A DNA stretch of 64,000 nt, from assembly GCA_021495925.1 (NCBI GenBank), contig JAKEKT010000011.1:513422-577421 (forward strand), read 5' to 3'. Origin of the DNA: Diplodia intermedia (Eukaryota; Ascomycota; Dothideomycetes; Botryosphaeriales; Botryosphaeriaceae). Position 1 is the stretch's first letter. Each line of letters opens with the position of its first letter. The position numbers were made by a program, and so were the translations under genes. A model generated the notes under the pieces. That model saw nothing but the letters and a program-made list of their open reading frames with translations, was not told the DNA's origin and did no database searches. This document shows, piece after piece, positions 33,915 through 45,567 of the stretch.

Positions 33915-36900
33915 ATGCAGCCTGAGAAGCCATTCAGGTCTCATGCTTTCTGCAAACCGCGCTATCTCGACGGACAAGGCGACGACGCTCTGGGAAAGGA
34001 ACCAGCATGGAAAGGCACTGTTGCCTCGCGCATCCGCTCACTCAATGACATGGCCAATCCTGCCAGGACAGGTCAAGCACCGACACGCCCCGCACAGGAC
34101 GTCCGCGAGGAAGCCACGCAATCAACCCGTCCGATGGTTGCGTCGAGTCTCACGCCTATGCCGTCCGATGAAAGCCACGGGAGCGGCGGTCTTTCCGGAC
34201 GCACAAATCCTTTTGTTCGCCGCAGTCCACCGAGAACACTGCCCACGCCGTCCACGCCGTCCAAGCCGAGCTTACCCCAGCGGATTTCTCATTCTAACGT
34301 CCCCGTCAGAGCTCCTGTTCCGAGCGTACTTGTCCAGCGCCCAACTTTTTTCGAGGATCAGAATCAAGCGACACAGCAACCTACAGCGCGTGAGGCCAGG
34401 AGCCCCGATTTAGACATTGAATCGTGTCGAGCTTTCGGTTGCCAACCAATTGGGAATCGTTCCCGAAGCGCGGAGCCAACAAGTCCCGCGCTCAGTGCTG
34501 GCACCAACCTTGCTCGCACTCCCAGCCCAACCGGTGCATACGCTGCAGCAAAACGTTTCGAGGAGCTTGAATCGAGGCGATGGACCACAGCTAGCGGGCT
34601 AGAGCGGGATACGAAAGCGGACACCGTCATGGTGGACCAGAATCCGAGGGCGCAGCTGACAGTCGCAAGTCCATCCATCATTACAGCGAGGAAGTCGCAG
34701 CCTGAGCTGCGCTCAAAGGACAAGTTCATGCCCAGCGTACCCGAAACGGAACGAAGTTCAAGACCCGGTCTCACGACCCAGAAAGCTTCTTTGCCCGACA
34801 ATGTTCGCTCAACGAGTCCAAGCATCGGCATACGCTCCCGCATTGCCCCTTTCGAACGGGCTGAAAGGGTTTGCTCTGTGTCACCAAATGAGTCTGGCCA
34901 AGCTAAAGCTGACAGGACCGGCGGGAATCACGCTCGTTTGGAGGGAATTGAAACAATGATCCAGGATATCGAGACCACGTCCACCAACATTGAGTCTACC
35001 GCACGCGAAATCAGAGCTGCAGCTCACGTCATCGGCGTCCTGTCTTCCCCGTCAGCGATCACCACTAATGAAGCAAGAGCTATTGGCTCCAGTGTGTCTG
35101 GGGCTGAGCCGCAGCCACAGGTGAAGATGCAAGCACAAACGCTACAGGCTGACGTCTCGTCCTCAGCTGCCTGCATGCGGAGAAACACTAAAGGTCATAC
35201 ACCTTCTGAGGATGCTTACGGAGCCAGCTCCGCCCCCGCGGTGATTGATCCGATCGATTCCATACTAGCTGAGCACAACGCTGTGGTTGATCATGTAATC
35301 GAGCAGCTCCGGGTCTGTGGAGAAAAGCTCCAGACAATCCGCAACCTATCACAGCAGTTCGGGTCCATCTCAGTGCCAAGCTCATCAGCAGTTGACAAAG
35401 AGGATGCCAGTTCTGACTCTGCTTTATTACCTAATGCCGCTCAGGCTTCCGTCGTCTCTCGTGCACCTTCTGTCAGTATCAATGACCCTCCGGCTCTGCA
35501 AATACGGCGCACAAGGTCCATCACTGATCTTGTCCATCTCGTTGATGATGATGGAGAAAGCCGTGGTCTGAAATTGAAGCAAGCCGAAGGCCAGCAGCTC
35601 AAGGACATGGCCGAGGTTCGCTGTGTCGATGCTGAACATGAGTCGCATGCTTTCCTAGCTGGACTGGATCCCATTTCACCGGCCGAGCTGCAAAGAATGC
35701 TCTCAAGAAAATTTGCTAGCTCACCGGCTGAACACCCTGTAACGCTTGTGTCTTCGACCCCTCGTGGGAGGCCACATCTGAGCCCACGGGACCTCAACGA
35801 CACAACGTTACCTCGCAATGACATCGTTGGCTCAGCGAGAACTTCGACGCCGACACCTCCACCAACGCCACCACAGCCCCACGAATATTTACCGACGGAA
35901 AGACCAATGATACGTATGGGTACCACGCTACCTATTCCTACAACGCCCCCAAGCCCGCATTCCGAGGAATATGGAAGTCCACTTCAAGGAAAAACTTCCA
36001 ATCCCTGTTCGCCCCATGCCTGGTCGGCAACACGGTCTTCTCCCGTGCGACGCCGTTATCATCGGCAACCGTCCTCTTACCTCTCCGCCAAGCGAGGAAT
36101 CGACTCTTCTACAGATTGGGCTGGGTTGCCAACCGCGTCTGTACTCGATTCCCTTCGACCGGCGCCGACAGTATATTTCCCTTATCAACATCTGCCGTCT
36201 GCGCGAGCTGCAGCACCACCTGCCTCTGATGCACACAAAGAATTTCAGCAGGGTGGCTTCTGCCCCCTATTCCAGACTCAGCGTGACGACCCGAGGGGCC
36301 CTATCATTAGAGCACCTGAAACACCACCTCCACCCCCGCCGTTGTTTTCAGTGAACCCGGAAGTAGGATTGGGACTTAGCGGGGACGGATTCTCCCCTCC
36401 AGTGCCGCCTGAACCTATTGACTATCGCCCTTCTTCTACGGACATGGCGCGTGCTGCCGCACGTGCCGCACTGGAACTAGAACATGAGCAACTCACGAAG
36501 CTGACGGCACATATTATGCCAATCCCGCTGGTCGACCAGCGCCCAGCTGCAACGAGCATCCCTCGCGAGGATACGAAAGTGTTGCTAGCAGCCCCAAGCT
36601 CAACGGAAAGTGCAAGGTCCGACAACTCTCCGCCAGTTCTGAAGAGAAAACCAACCTGGTCAACTAGGTCCTCGGCTTTGCGTAGACCGCTGTACGTTCA
36701 GCAAGAACGGTTTTTTCCGTCTGAGAAAGCGAGCATATCGCCTCAACGATCAGAGCCTCCACCGCGCCGAACTGCAACCATTCAAAGAGTGCAGTCGCCA
36801 ACTTTATCCCTACCAGCCTCAACGTTGTCCCCTTCGCGGGAAGCCACTCCCTCTTTACATCACCCTTCACAACCGCAAACCAGCTTGCCTCAACCGTCGA

Positions 36901-37976
36901 TCACCTTCACGTTATCGCCGCATGACCCCTTTCCCTTCGACCTCGAATCACCCTTGTTCATCCGACCTTCGCCCTCGCACTCTCCCACGACTATGGCTGC
37001 CATTGCCGCTGCGGACCACAGCCATACAACTAACCGACATGTCCTTCCCGAGCCTGCTCCCCTCGACTATCCACTGCCATCCCCAACAGGCCCACTGCCG
37101 CATCCTGTCCATCGCTTAACTTCGTCGCCAAATATGGCTCCAACAGCAGTGGCGACGGTAGCAACGAAGAATGACAGCGTCGATGACAACAATGACGACG
37201 ATGATTGCACACCTACAGCGGCCGGGACGATGACGGCAAAGCCAGAACAGAGGCAGCATGAGCAAGATCAAGCCGCACTCGCCAACCTAGCCTTCCTCAA
37301 CAGCCCGCCCCTCAGCACTCCGCCCAACATGGCTACCCTACCGCCGCCCATCATCGCGATCCAGCAACCGTACAGCGACGCTTCAGTACCGGCGTCCAGG
37401 ACCGCTAGCACCTCCTCGTCAGTGTATTCAGGGTCGCCATTGGTGTTGTCGCCACAGCAGCCGCCTCGGAGCCTCCAACAAGGCGACAGCGCCGGTTGCG
37501 AGCGCTCTGATCAGGACGACGGTTGTTCTGCTTCGTCACGACTACAGCCGCCGGTGTCAGAGAAAGAAGAGTCGCTACCAGATAGCACGACGACGACGCA
37601 AGAAACTGAAAGCGAAAGCGAAGCTCCTCGCCAGCCTTGCGACGACGCTCCCAGCTCTTCTTCTAGCTGCTATCACCACCATATGCACCGCCACTATTAT
37701 CATTGCTACCAACCCCTCAACGTCTCGGACCGTGTGAGGATGCTGGAAGATGCGCGCAAGGAGCGCATGCGTATACTGCGGGCAACGGGGCAGCACTGGG
37801 CTTTTCTGAGGGCCTTCAGCGGCGATTGCGGTCTGGAGGGTTCCGCCGCCGAAGCGGCGGTGGAAGCGGCAGGAGTCGATGAAGGAAAGGAGGTGAGTGA
37901 CGGTGCGCGGGAACTCATGCTGCTGCTGGGCGGGCCGAGGGAACAGATTGGGGCGTTGAAGGCGCCGTGGTGGTGA
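33915..37976 (+). CDS. Large low-complexity protein of unknown function, single exon, 1353 aa
   Basis: One uninterrupted frame runs from ATG (33915) to TGA. Most of it is Pro/Ser/Thr-rich and likely disordered, with many S/T-P sites and poly-Pro stretches. Two segments look structured: a heptad-like helix near residues 335-380 (L-E-G-I-E-T-M-I-Q-D-I-E-T...I-E-S-T-A-R-E-I) and another near 445-480 (I-L-A-E-H-N-A-V-V-D-H-V-I-E-Q-L). Late in the protein is a Tyr/His-rich patch (Y-H-H-H-M-H-R-H-Y-Y-H). The last 90 residues hold a charged helix, V-R-M-L-E-D-A-R-K-E-R-M-R-I-L-R. I do not recognise a family. It may be a scaffold or cytoskeleton-associated protein, but that is a guess. Its intron-free structure contrasts with its neighbours. 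Confidence 0.85.
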   Translation: MQPEKPFRSHAFCKPRYLDGQGDDALGKEPAWKGTVASRIRSLNDMANPARTGQAPTRPAQDVREEATQSTRPMVASSLTPMPSDESHGSGGLSGRTNPFVRRSPPRTLPTPSTPSKPSLPQRISHSNVPVRAPVPSVLVQRPTFFEDQNQATQQPTAREARSPDLDIESCRAFGCQPIGNRSRSAEPTSPALSAGTNLARTPSPTGAYAAAKRFEELESRRWTTASGLERDTKADTVMVDQNPRAQLTVASPSIITARKSQPELRSKDKFMPSVPETERSSRPGLTTQKASLPDNVRSTSPSIGIRSRIAPFERAERVCSVSPNESGQAKADRTGGNHARLEGIETMIQDIETTSTNIESTAREIRAAAHVIGVLSSPSAITTNEARAIGSSVSGAEPQPQVKMQAQTLQADVSSSAACMRRNTKGHTPSEDAYGASSAPAVIDPIDSILAEHNAVVDHVIEQLRVCGEKLQTIRNLSQQFGSISVPSSSAVDKEDASSDSALLPNAAQASVVSRAPSVSINDPPALQIRRTRSITDLVHLVDDDGESRGLKLKQAEGQQLKDMAEVRCVDAEHESHAFLAGLDPISPAELQRMLSRKFASSPAEHPVTLVSSTPRGRPHLSPRDLNDTTLPRNDIVGSARTSTPTPPPTPPQPHEYLPTERPMIRMGTTLPIPTTPPSPHSEEYGSPLQGKTSNPCSPHAWSATRSSPVRRRYHRQPSSYLSAKRGIDSSTDWAGLPTASVLDSLRPAPTVYFPYQHLPSARAAAPPASDAHKEFQQGGFCPLFQTQRDDPRGPIIRAPETPPPPPPLFSVNPEVGLGLSGDGFSPPVPPEPIDYRPSSTDMARAAARAALELEHEQLTKLTAHIMPIPLVDQRPAATSIPREDTKVLLAAPSSTESARSDNSPPVLKRKPTWSTRSSALRRPLYVQQERFFPSEKASISPQRSEPPPRRTATIQRVQSPTLSLPASTLSPSREATPSLHHPSQPQTSLPQPSITFTLSPHDPFPFDLESPLFIRPSPSHSPTTMAAIAAADHSHTTNRHVLPEPAPLDYPLPSPTGPLPHPVHRLTSSPNMAPTAVATVATKNDSVDDNNDDDDCTPTAAGTMTAKPEQRQHEQDQAALANLAFLNSPPLSTPPNMATLPPPIIAIQQPYSDASVPASRTASTSSSVYSGSPLVLSPQQPPRSLQQGDSAGCERSDQDDGCSASSRLQPPVSEKEESLPDSTTTTQETESESEAPRQPCDDAPSSSSSCYHHHMHRHYYHCYQPLNVSDRVRMLEDARKERMRILRATGQHWAFLRAFSGDCGLEGSAAEAAVEAAGVDEGKEVSDGARELMLLLGGPREQIGALKAPWW

Positions 37977-39131
37977 GTTGGGGTGGTTGTATGTGTGTGT
38001 TGGGGTTGGGGGGTGTATATGTCTGTACGTGTCTTGTGGCCAGGGATTGTGGGAGGAAATGGTGCTGCGGTGTAAGCTCCTTTGTCTTTCCGCCGTCGAT
38101 TGGTTTCGATGGAAGCAATAGGGATGGCGGTGTGTGATTGAAAGAGTCCTTCCTTCCCCTATGCTAACAATTGTATTGCCATTACAAGTTTACCTGAGTT
38201 CGAATGTAAGAGTTGCCTCTCAATTCAGTCCTTTGCAGGGGTTTGCTACTAAGACCTTGTGGAAGCCTGCAAGCTGTAGTTCACGTCATGTTTGCTGTTT
38301 GCCCAACCTGCATATTCCCTTCCTGGACCGCTACACGGTTACTCGGGCTTCTATGCACTGGGTGACTAGCCCCGAAAGCTTGCGTCCGAGATCGCGTATT
38401 ACAGCAACTTATAGCATGTGAGAAAGGAGAGGAAGAGAATACACCTCAGGAGACTCGTTGCCTCGAAAGTTTACACCACCATACACACCACCCGTATGTG
38501 CAAAAGTCAGATTCGATTCTTATCTCAATATAATTGCTATCCATATGAGAAACCAAAAAATAGAAATTTCCCAGCTGCTATAAATGCCACCACCGAGAGA
38601 GCAGTGACGCACGAAGCTCGGAGCCCACGGGGGGGTGGGAAAAAAAATCCATGATCGAGCAAAAGCCGGGGAAGAGATTCTTGACTAAAGAGAGGATGCG
38701 AAGGGTAGGTAGGGGTAGTAAACAAAAACCTGAAAGCTTTCAACTCCACTTTCACCTCGAGATGAGCTGCAGCTAATCGAAAGGGGGCAAAGCACTTTCC
38801 CCAACGCCCCCTCCCCTCCACCAGTCCTTTACCCCCTTGCGTGTCTTTTGCCGTCAACAAAAGGTCCATTTTCGCCATCCGGGGTATCATGCAAGGATGT
38901 CATGCCAGCCATTGTTGGCTCCCCCCCCCCGTTAAGTTCGTTTCGTCCAGCCATCATATCCATCCCGTCCGTCGATGCCCCAAAAAGAAAGAAGAACCCC
39001 CATAGAAAAGGAAAATGATGGTGCTCTGCACCCATTTGTCTCGTAGAAAGACGTATGCTCCATCTCGATCATCCAAGGTGGTGGTGGGTTTCGTAACCAA
39101 ACAACCGCCGCCTTGCTGGTCCGGTCGCGGC
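37977..39131. other. Convergent intergenic region, 1.2 kb
   Basis: The 3' flanks of the orphan gene and the septin-like gene meet here. GT-rich and AT-rich stretches and a C-tract near 38922-38931 are visible. No gene was recognised. Confidence 0.5.
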
Positions 39132-41716
39132 TCAGTCACTCGCGCTGAGCCAGCCACCAAGCAGCCCACTGCTCCCCTGGCTCCTCCACTGCCAAACCGC
39201 CACCACCACGGCGCCCAGCACACCGACGCCCCCCAGAACTTGCACGACTATCAAGCCGCCCCTCTTCATGTCATCGCTCCAATCGCACAAGCCCAGAGGG
39301 TCACGCGGATCCAACTTTCCACCTTTGTTCGACGACCATCTTGACTCCCTCTTCAAGCGCTCGTCCAGATCCGCCTGGCGCGTCAGAGACCAAAGAGCCG
39401 GGTCGTACTGCGGCTGGAGATTGTCGGCGGAAACGATGCGGCCATCCAGGACCTCTTTGCCCACTTGGTCGAGCAGCCAGCGGGTCCTTTTCTCCTGCTC
39501 CAGCTCTTCGAAGCGGCGACGCTCGTTCTGCAGGCTTCGCTGTAGATCGGCAGCCCACTTGGCAAGCCGAGCCTGTGCCATCCGCTCCTCGCGATGACTT
39601 TGCTCGTTGAAGCGGGTGACTGCGAAGTTGTTGCCACCGGCTGCGCTGCTGGGAGAAGCGGGTGTTATGTGGGTATAGGATGCAATCGGTGAGAATGGCG
39701 TGTTCGCGGTGCTGCCAGTTCCTGGTCGCGGGATGAGGACCTGGCTGGGCGACGGAGAGGATAGGATAGAGGAAGTAGCAGATGGCTGATACGAGGAAGA
39801 TCGGCCAGTGTAGTGCGCTGATTTGGGAACCATTTGTGGTGCAGCGCCGGTGTTCAGTCCAAAACCATGCATGGTAAGACTTTCACCCTGGATGCGCTCA
39901 TTACGCCAACGGAGGAATTTCTTGGCTGCAGAATGCCGTAGCCACGATATTGTGTCTTGATTGAAGACTTGGTTCACTAGAGCAGCGAGCTCTGATGGAA
40001 CCAGTGGTTGGATGTAATCCGGAGACATGAGCAGTGAAGCATCCATGATCTCACTATCAGACGCTGATGCTGAGGTGATTGCGAAGGGCCCAGGAGTGAA
40101 GACCACTTTTGGCGTTTCGAAGAAAGGGTTTGAGTCTGGGAAAACAGTACTGTCGAATGAGGTTCGGGCGGCATTCAAAGCCTCTTCCATGCTCTTGCCA
40201 AAGAGGAATGGACGCACGCCTTCGGCTTGGAGGCGCTGAAGCACAGTAGTCTTTAGAGATGAAATCTTTTCTTCATCGCGGGTATCTGAGTGGGAAATGA
40301 GAGGAATAACGTTCGTCAAAGAAGAAAGGCGACGGATGTGTTCGATGCTTCGCGAGAGCCCAGCGTCTACAGGAGTTAGCATATTGTGTGCATACGTTTC
40401 TCCTGGTGTTGGCTCACCATCGGAGGGCTTCAGCATGTAAAACACGACATCGACGTGAACCCCGCCATTGCCGCTAAGTATGCCGAGGAGGTCACTATCG
40501 CTCATGGCCGTGAGTGACGCGTTGCGATGAAGCAACGACTCGATGTATTGAACAATCGGGTCTGTGTGTGCCCGCGAGTTGTTGGTCGAATCGATGCCTG
40601 GAGTGTCGATAAAGCACAAATTGCGCTCCAGCACCGAATCGCCCATGCTCTTTCGCCTCCGCAATGTGCGATTCTCTTCCAGATCTAACTTATCCGACCA
40701 CCATGTTGGATAGGCACGCGTGCTAGCGTACACCTCGGTGATGCCGGCTGTGCCCGATGCGCGCTGCTTCTTGCGCTTTGACTTGCCTTTCTGAAAGTCG
40801 GCAGATTGAGAGATAGATGGGCTGGCAGCGAGAGGATCGACATGTACGATATCTTCGCAGAGTTGCACTATCGATCTAATGAGAGAGGTCTTACCAACGC
40901 CTGGGATCAGTTAGCCAAGCCTCAAATGACCAGCGCTGCAAATAACTCGCCTTCTTCTCCAGCAATCAGCACTTTCAACCTTCCCAAGGTCTTTCCTTTC
41001 TCCGTGAAGGGTCGTCTCTTTGGCATTTGAATGCTGGGCATCACCAGCTGTGGCACAGTGTCCTCAACCTCCTCCTTCTCCGCAAGGCCGTCATCCTCTT
41101 CGTCGCTTGTCACGATGGCTTGACTCGCCGCCTCATCAGCCTGGCTTTCCTCGTCCGACAACCTGAAGCTCTTCAGGCTAACGCTCTTTGGGGTGCTCGG
41201 TAGATCGGATGCGGGACCGGAGCTAAGTTCGAATTGCACCGGGGTGAGAGGCAGGGGCGGAGGCTGCGACGAGAGCGTACCCGCGGACAGGTTGCGAGCG
41301 GGGGCTTGAGGCCTTGTCGCGCCACTCAGGACATCCTGCAACTCCTTCTGCACCTGCGCAACCTCTTTGGACCACTTCTTCGCCTGGTCGGCTCTGCAGC
41401 GCGGCTTTGGGGAAGTGCTCTTGTCTGCCTGGTCGCCGGTTCCCTTATCGCCGAAAGCAGCGCCGAGCGCATCATCGAGGCTCTGGACGCCATAGGTGCT
41501 TTCCCTGCTGCTATCGTATCTGCTGGCGGCGGGCGCACTCTGCTGCATCTCCTCCTCGCTGCGTAGGAAGAAGCTCGTGGGGCCGGCCGGGCCCGTGGCG
41601 GCTGGAGGCGCAGGGCTGGAGACGTGATCGGCGCCATTGCTCGACTTGCGGGCGAGTCGCGGGCGGGACGAAGAATGCGGAGGTGCGGCAGCGTCGCCGC
41701 CGGCTGGTGGCCTCAT
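39132..41716 (-). CDS. Septin-like GTPase with C-terminal membrane anchor, 2 exons, about 844 aa
   Basis: Exon 1 (41716-40951) starts at the ATG of M-R-P-P-A-G-G-D. Exon 2 (40900-39132) follows a 50-nt intron whose donor is GC (GCGAGT), with branch GCTAACTGA and acceptor CAG. Splicing creates the P-loop G-E-E-G-V-G-K-T-S (residues 253-261), after a disordered acidic N-terminus. Further septin-type G-domain features are F-I-D-T-P-G-I-D (G3) and V-I-P-L-I-S-H-S-D (the G4 position, not the usual A-K-A-D). The C-terminal part has a charged coiled coil (R-L-A-K-W-A-A-D-L-Q-R-S-L-Q-N-E-R-R-R-F-E-E-L-E). A hydrophobic segment near residues 804-824 (L-I-V-V-Q-V-L-G-G-V-G-V-L) fits a tail anchor, absent from core septins. 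It probably binds GTP at a membrane. Confidence 0.87.
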
Positions 41717-42679
41717 GATGGTAGTATCGCTAGTTCGCTGGGGTCGCGCTGTGGTATCATCCGCGGCGGAGAGGCGTGGACTATTTAGCAGGTCGCAGGT
41801 GGTGGCCGGGCATTCGTCGAGGGGGAGCACAATGGACTGGCCGAATGGAGATGACGATCCCGCGGTACCCCGCCGCTGCGCAGGGGCCACGAGGGAGCTA
41901 TAGCTGGGTGGCGGTGGGCAGATAACGACGCCGAAAGTCGCAATGCTGCAGGGAAAAGGAGATGGCCGTGGCGGGAGGCTGCAGGCGCGCTGCGACACAG
42001 TGAAAGGAGAGGTGGGTTGTAGGTAGCCTGACCCCGGAGTGAGCGGCGCGAGGTGAAGCGTGTCAGGTGCCGCGGCGCTGCCTAACGCGCTAGCGATACC
42101 CCCAGCTGGGATCCCGCTCGCGCGACACTACTGTGATCAGACCCGTGGGCGTCCTCGCTCTGAAACCCTTGAAACGCGTTGCGAATGGTAAGGCTGTTGG
42201 TACTTTTCTGTCGCTATTCGCTGAGCAGCTATACATACACATGGCTCCCGAATCTAGCCTACATCGCCACCCTCCGCCCCCCAAGCCTGCGATTTCAAAG
42301 AAGCTGTACATTGCTTCCAGCACGTCTATCAACCACCACCACTGTGACCCAACACAGCCATTACCTCCTCCACACCGCATGGCCGGCGGGAGGCCTTCTT
42401 AGCCAAGTCGCGCTTTTCCCAAAGGAAACGAAGGAAAGGAGATGTGAAAAGCAAAATCGCTATGCTAGGTAGAAAAAAGCAACGACTCGTGCATGAAACC
42501 CATACTTTTCCGTTACCCGAATCAGATCAGCTTTTCCGCGAAGAGCCCTAGAATACAAGAGAGAAGCCTGAGGCATAATTCGTGACCACCGAGGATTCGT
42601 CGAGTCAAAAGAACAGAAAATTGATACACTCAAAGAGAAAAGACCACCTGAAAGAATTCGAATCCGGGACCCGGCTGCC
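41717..42679. other. Intergenic: septin-like gene promoter and NTF2-RRM gene 3' flank
   Basis: The coding frame of the septin-like gene stays open upstream of its chosen ATG for about 90 codons, but without another in-frame ATG. The right part is the 3' UTR of the minus-strand NTF2-RRM gene. Confidence 0.5.
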
Positions 42680-44493
42680 TTAAGCAGCTGCGTTGCCGCC
42701 GCGGCGGGGGGCCGAAGCACCGCCCCTGCCACGGGGAGTGAAGCCGCCACGGCCGCCTTCCTTGTTGAAGCCGCCACGGCCCTGGCCAGGGCGGTCAGCG
42801 CCACCGCGGCCACGGCTGATAGAGCCGCCACGCGAGGGGTAGCGCTGGAACTGTCCGCCGGGCTGGCGGCGCTCCTCGACGAAGATGGTCTGGCCGTTGA
42901 TGGTGTGGGGGTTGGCAGCAACGGCAGCGTTGAAGCCGTCCTGGGTGGCGAATTCAACGAAAGCGGCGTTCTATCAGTGCATTAGCATTTCCTTGTCAGC
43001 GCCAGATCCGAGCTTAAACTTACCTTCGGCCTGCTGATGTCGAAGTAGGTGATCTTGTCGAACTTGGAGAGAGTAGCCTTCAGCACCTCGGCGTCCATGT
43101 TCTCATAGACGTTCTTGATGTAGGCACGGACAGAGGTGGGCTCAGAGGGCTGGCTCTGGATGCGAGACTGGCGCTTGGTGTGCTCAGCAGTCTGCCAGCC
43201 GTCCTGCTGGGTCTCCGCAGGGGCATCGGCGGAGCTGGCGGCAGCGGGGGCGGCAGCAGCGGCGGGTGCGGTGGGTGCGGGACCAGACTTGCCCTGAGCA
43301 GAAGCAGCCTTAGGAGCAGCGGTCTGAGCCGGGACAGCCGGAACAGCGGGGACAGCAGGTGCAACAGACTTGTTGGCAGATGCAGCCTTCATAGCCCAGC
43401 TCATCGGCTTAGAGGGAGCGGCAGGGGCAGGAGCGGGAGCGGGAGCGGCCTTGGCGGGTTCGGGAGCCGGAGTAGGAGCAGGATCCTCGGGCTTCTCAGG
43501 CTGAGCAGCCTCTTCCTCAGCCACCTCGGCGGCAGCCTGCTCGGTGGTGGGGACCTCGGGGACACTGACGGCAGCGACAGGAGCTTCCTCAGCCTCGACG
43601 ACCTCAGCGGCTTCGGGGACAGGAGTGCCATTGGCCTGAGCGGGAGGCGGGGAAACGGTGCGCTGCGTCTCCTCCTTCTGAATCTCCTCGAGCTTATTGT
43701 CGACCTCGGCAACCTCCTCCTCGTTGGCAACGACCTCGTGCGCAGGAGCTTCGGCAACGGGCTCTTGAGCGCTCGGGGCAGGCTCCTGGTAGCCAGCGGG
43801 GGCAGCAGTGGTGTCCTGGGCAGCCTCCTCCTCGGCAACTTCCTCCTCCTCTTCCTTGACATACCTGAAGATGTCGTTCAGGACGAAGTAGCCGTTGGTC
43901 TGAGCAGCAAGGACGAAGGTCTGGGCGAACTTGCGATGCGGCTGGTTCTTGTTGGAGATCTCGCCGATGACTTGGATGACAATATTGGAGTCAGAACCCT
44001 GGGAGTCGACGTTGGTAACGCGGACCTTGCAGTCCTTAAAGTCCAGCTCCTTTATGCGGTCGTTGATCGCCTGTTCATCGTCAGCACTCCATCGAACCCT
44101 CCTCTCAAGCAATTCCAATGCATACCTTCTGTCCAACGGAAACGTCGACCTTTTCCTCTTCAACACCAGAAACGAATTGCGAGCGTTTGTTGTAGAAGAG
44201 CTACTGCTGTCAGCGCCAATTTTTTCACGAAGAGAGCGAACACTTACGAAGAGCTTCTCAGGCGTCCGGCTAAGGGTGGTGTAGTACTGCTCAACGAAGT
44301 ACCAGCCAACCTCGTCCTTGGGGATCTCGGCAGCGCTGTTAGAACTGGTAGACTGGGGAGTGGAGGTGGGTTGGTGAGCGGCGCTGTAGGCGGCGGCGTT
44401 GGCACTGTGCGCGGCGTAGTTCTGGTCGTATGCCTGACCCTGATGGGCGGCGTAGGTGCCGTTAATGGACATGGCTGCCTGCTCAGTTGCCAT
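42680..44493 (-). CDS. NTF2-like and RRM domain RNA-binding protein (G3BP/Nxt3 type), 4 exons, 552 aa
   Basis: Exons 44493-44248, 44200-44126, 44070-43024 and 42970-42680 join in phase 0. Residues about 61-180 form an NTF2-like domain: V-G-W-Y-F-V-E-Q-Y-Y-T-T-L, L-F-Y-N-K-R-S-Q-F-V-S-G, Q-T-F-V-L-A-A-Q and Y-F-V-L-N-D-I-F-R-Y. A long Ala/Pro/Glu-rich acidic linker follows. The RRM is near 420-490 (V-R-A-Y-I-K-N-V-Y-E-N-M-D; F-D-I-S-R-P-K-N-A-A-F-V-E-F) and an RGG tail ends the protein. This order is that of animal G3BP, S. pombe Nxt3 and yeast Bre5, which act with Ubp3/USP10 deubiquitinases and in stress granules. The NTF2 part may bind FxFG-type partners, and the RGG tail may bind RNA. Confidence 0.94.
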
Positions 44494-45567
44494 TTTGCCG
44501 GTTGGAAAGGTACAGAATGTGGGTGTCGCGAGAGTGGAGGGCGGCAGTTGTGAATGTTTTATATGTTAAGGTAAGGCGATGACTTGTACAATCTGCCAGG
44601 AGTCAGCGACGCGTCGTCACCGAGAGCTGCGCGCGCGATGCAGCGGGCGTGGCGGCGAACCTGTCAGTCGCGCGTGCGGTGGCTAATTGAGATGGAGATG
44701 CGCAGCGACGCTCAAGCGGGAGATGCTGAGGGAGTGGGGGTAGAGCGCGCGAGAAAAGAGCTTGCAAGTGGCGGCAAGGCGGCGCGGAGATGAAGGCGAG
44801 CGCGGGGAGTCGCGGGTTTGGAGGTTGGGTGTGGTTGTGTGGGTGTGTTGGAGATGGAGGGCGTGCGGGTGGCAGTAGACGAATTTCAGCAGAAGCAAAG
44901 ATTCCGCCGGCCGGCGCGCGGGCCAACCCGTCATCGAGAGCGCGCCAGCCAGCCGCTGCGCTGCTCGACCACGTCCGCCCTCCCATCCCTGCGCCGCTCA
45001 TGGCAGCTCCTGCGAATCCTATGACGGCAGCCTGTGTTTCGGACCACTGCGTTAGCCACACGGACCTCCCGTTTGCCTTTAACGGGCGGGACGATGGTCG
45101 TTATACAAGACTCGCTTGCACGGACGCCGGTCGCCCGCCATCGCCAAACTTTCTTCGCAGGTATTCCCAAAACATCCACCCCACGGCCACACCAGATGCG
45201 GCAAATGATGGAACGGCATGTACGGCCGCGGCGCGGATAGCCTACAGATTGGCAAAGTGGCGTCGAGAGCGTCATCGCATTGCAGTTGCATTGCGTTCGC
45301 AGTCGGTCTTCCTCCATGGAGGTCAAAGCAAGAGCTGGGGATGATCCCGCATATCATTATCGATCTGCATGTTGAGGGATGGCGAATACACAACCCTCCG
45401 CGTCAAAATGACTGGCGTCCTTAGCCAGGGCTCCGGCCAGATCGCTTCCATTATGCCAGGATGCGCCATGCCCTCGAATTTTCTCCTCCGCCCAGACTGT
45501 TCGCATTACCAACAGAGATCATCGTCCTCTCTCTTCATGAACAGAAATCCCACCAGCGCTACCCAAA
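44494..45567. other. Intergenic: NTF2-RRM promoter and lipase gene 3' flank
   Basis: The region is GC-rich near 44.6-45.0 kb. No additional gene was recognised. Confidence 0.5.

Noticed and set aside
42640..42690. TTCGAATCC resembling a tRNA T-arm
   Set aside because: No matching anticodon arm, D-arm or acceptor stem could be built around it on either strand. It lies in the 3' flank of the NTF2-RRM gene.
43180..44553. 457-codon plus-strand frame rich in Gly, Ser, Leu and Arg
   Set aside because: It is antisense to the NTF2-RRM gene and crosses its introns. Composition mirrors the Ala/Glu/Pro linker on the other strand.
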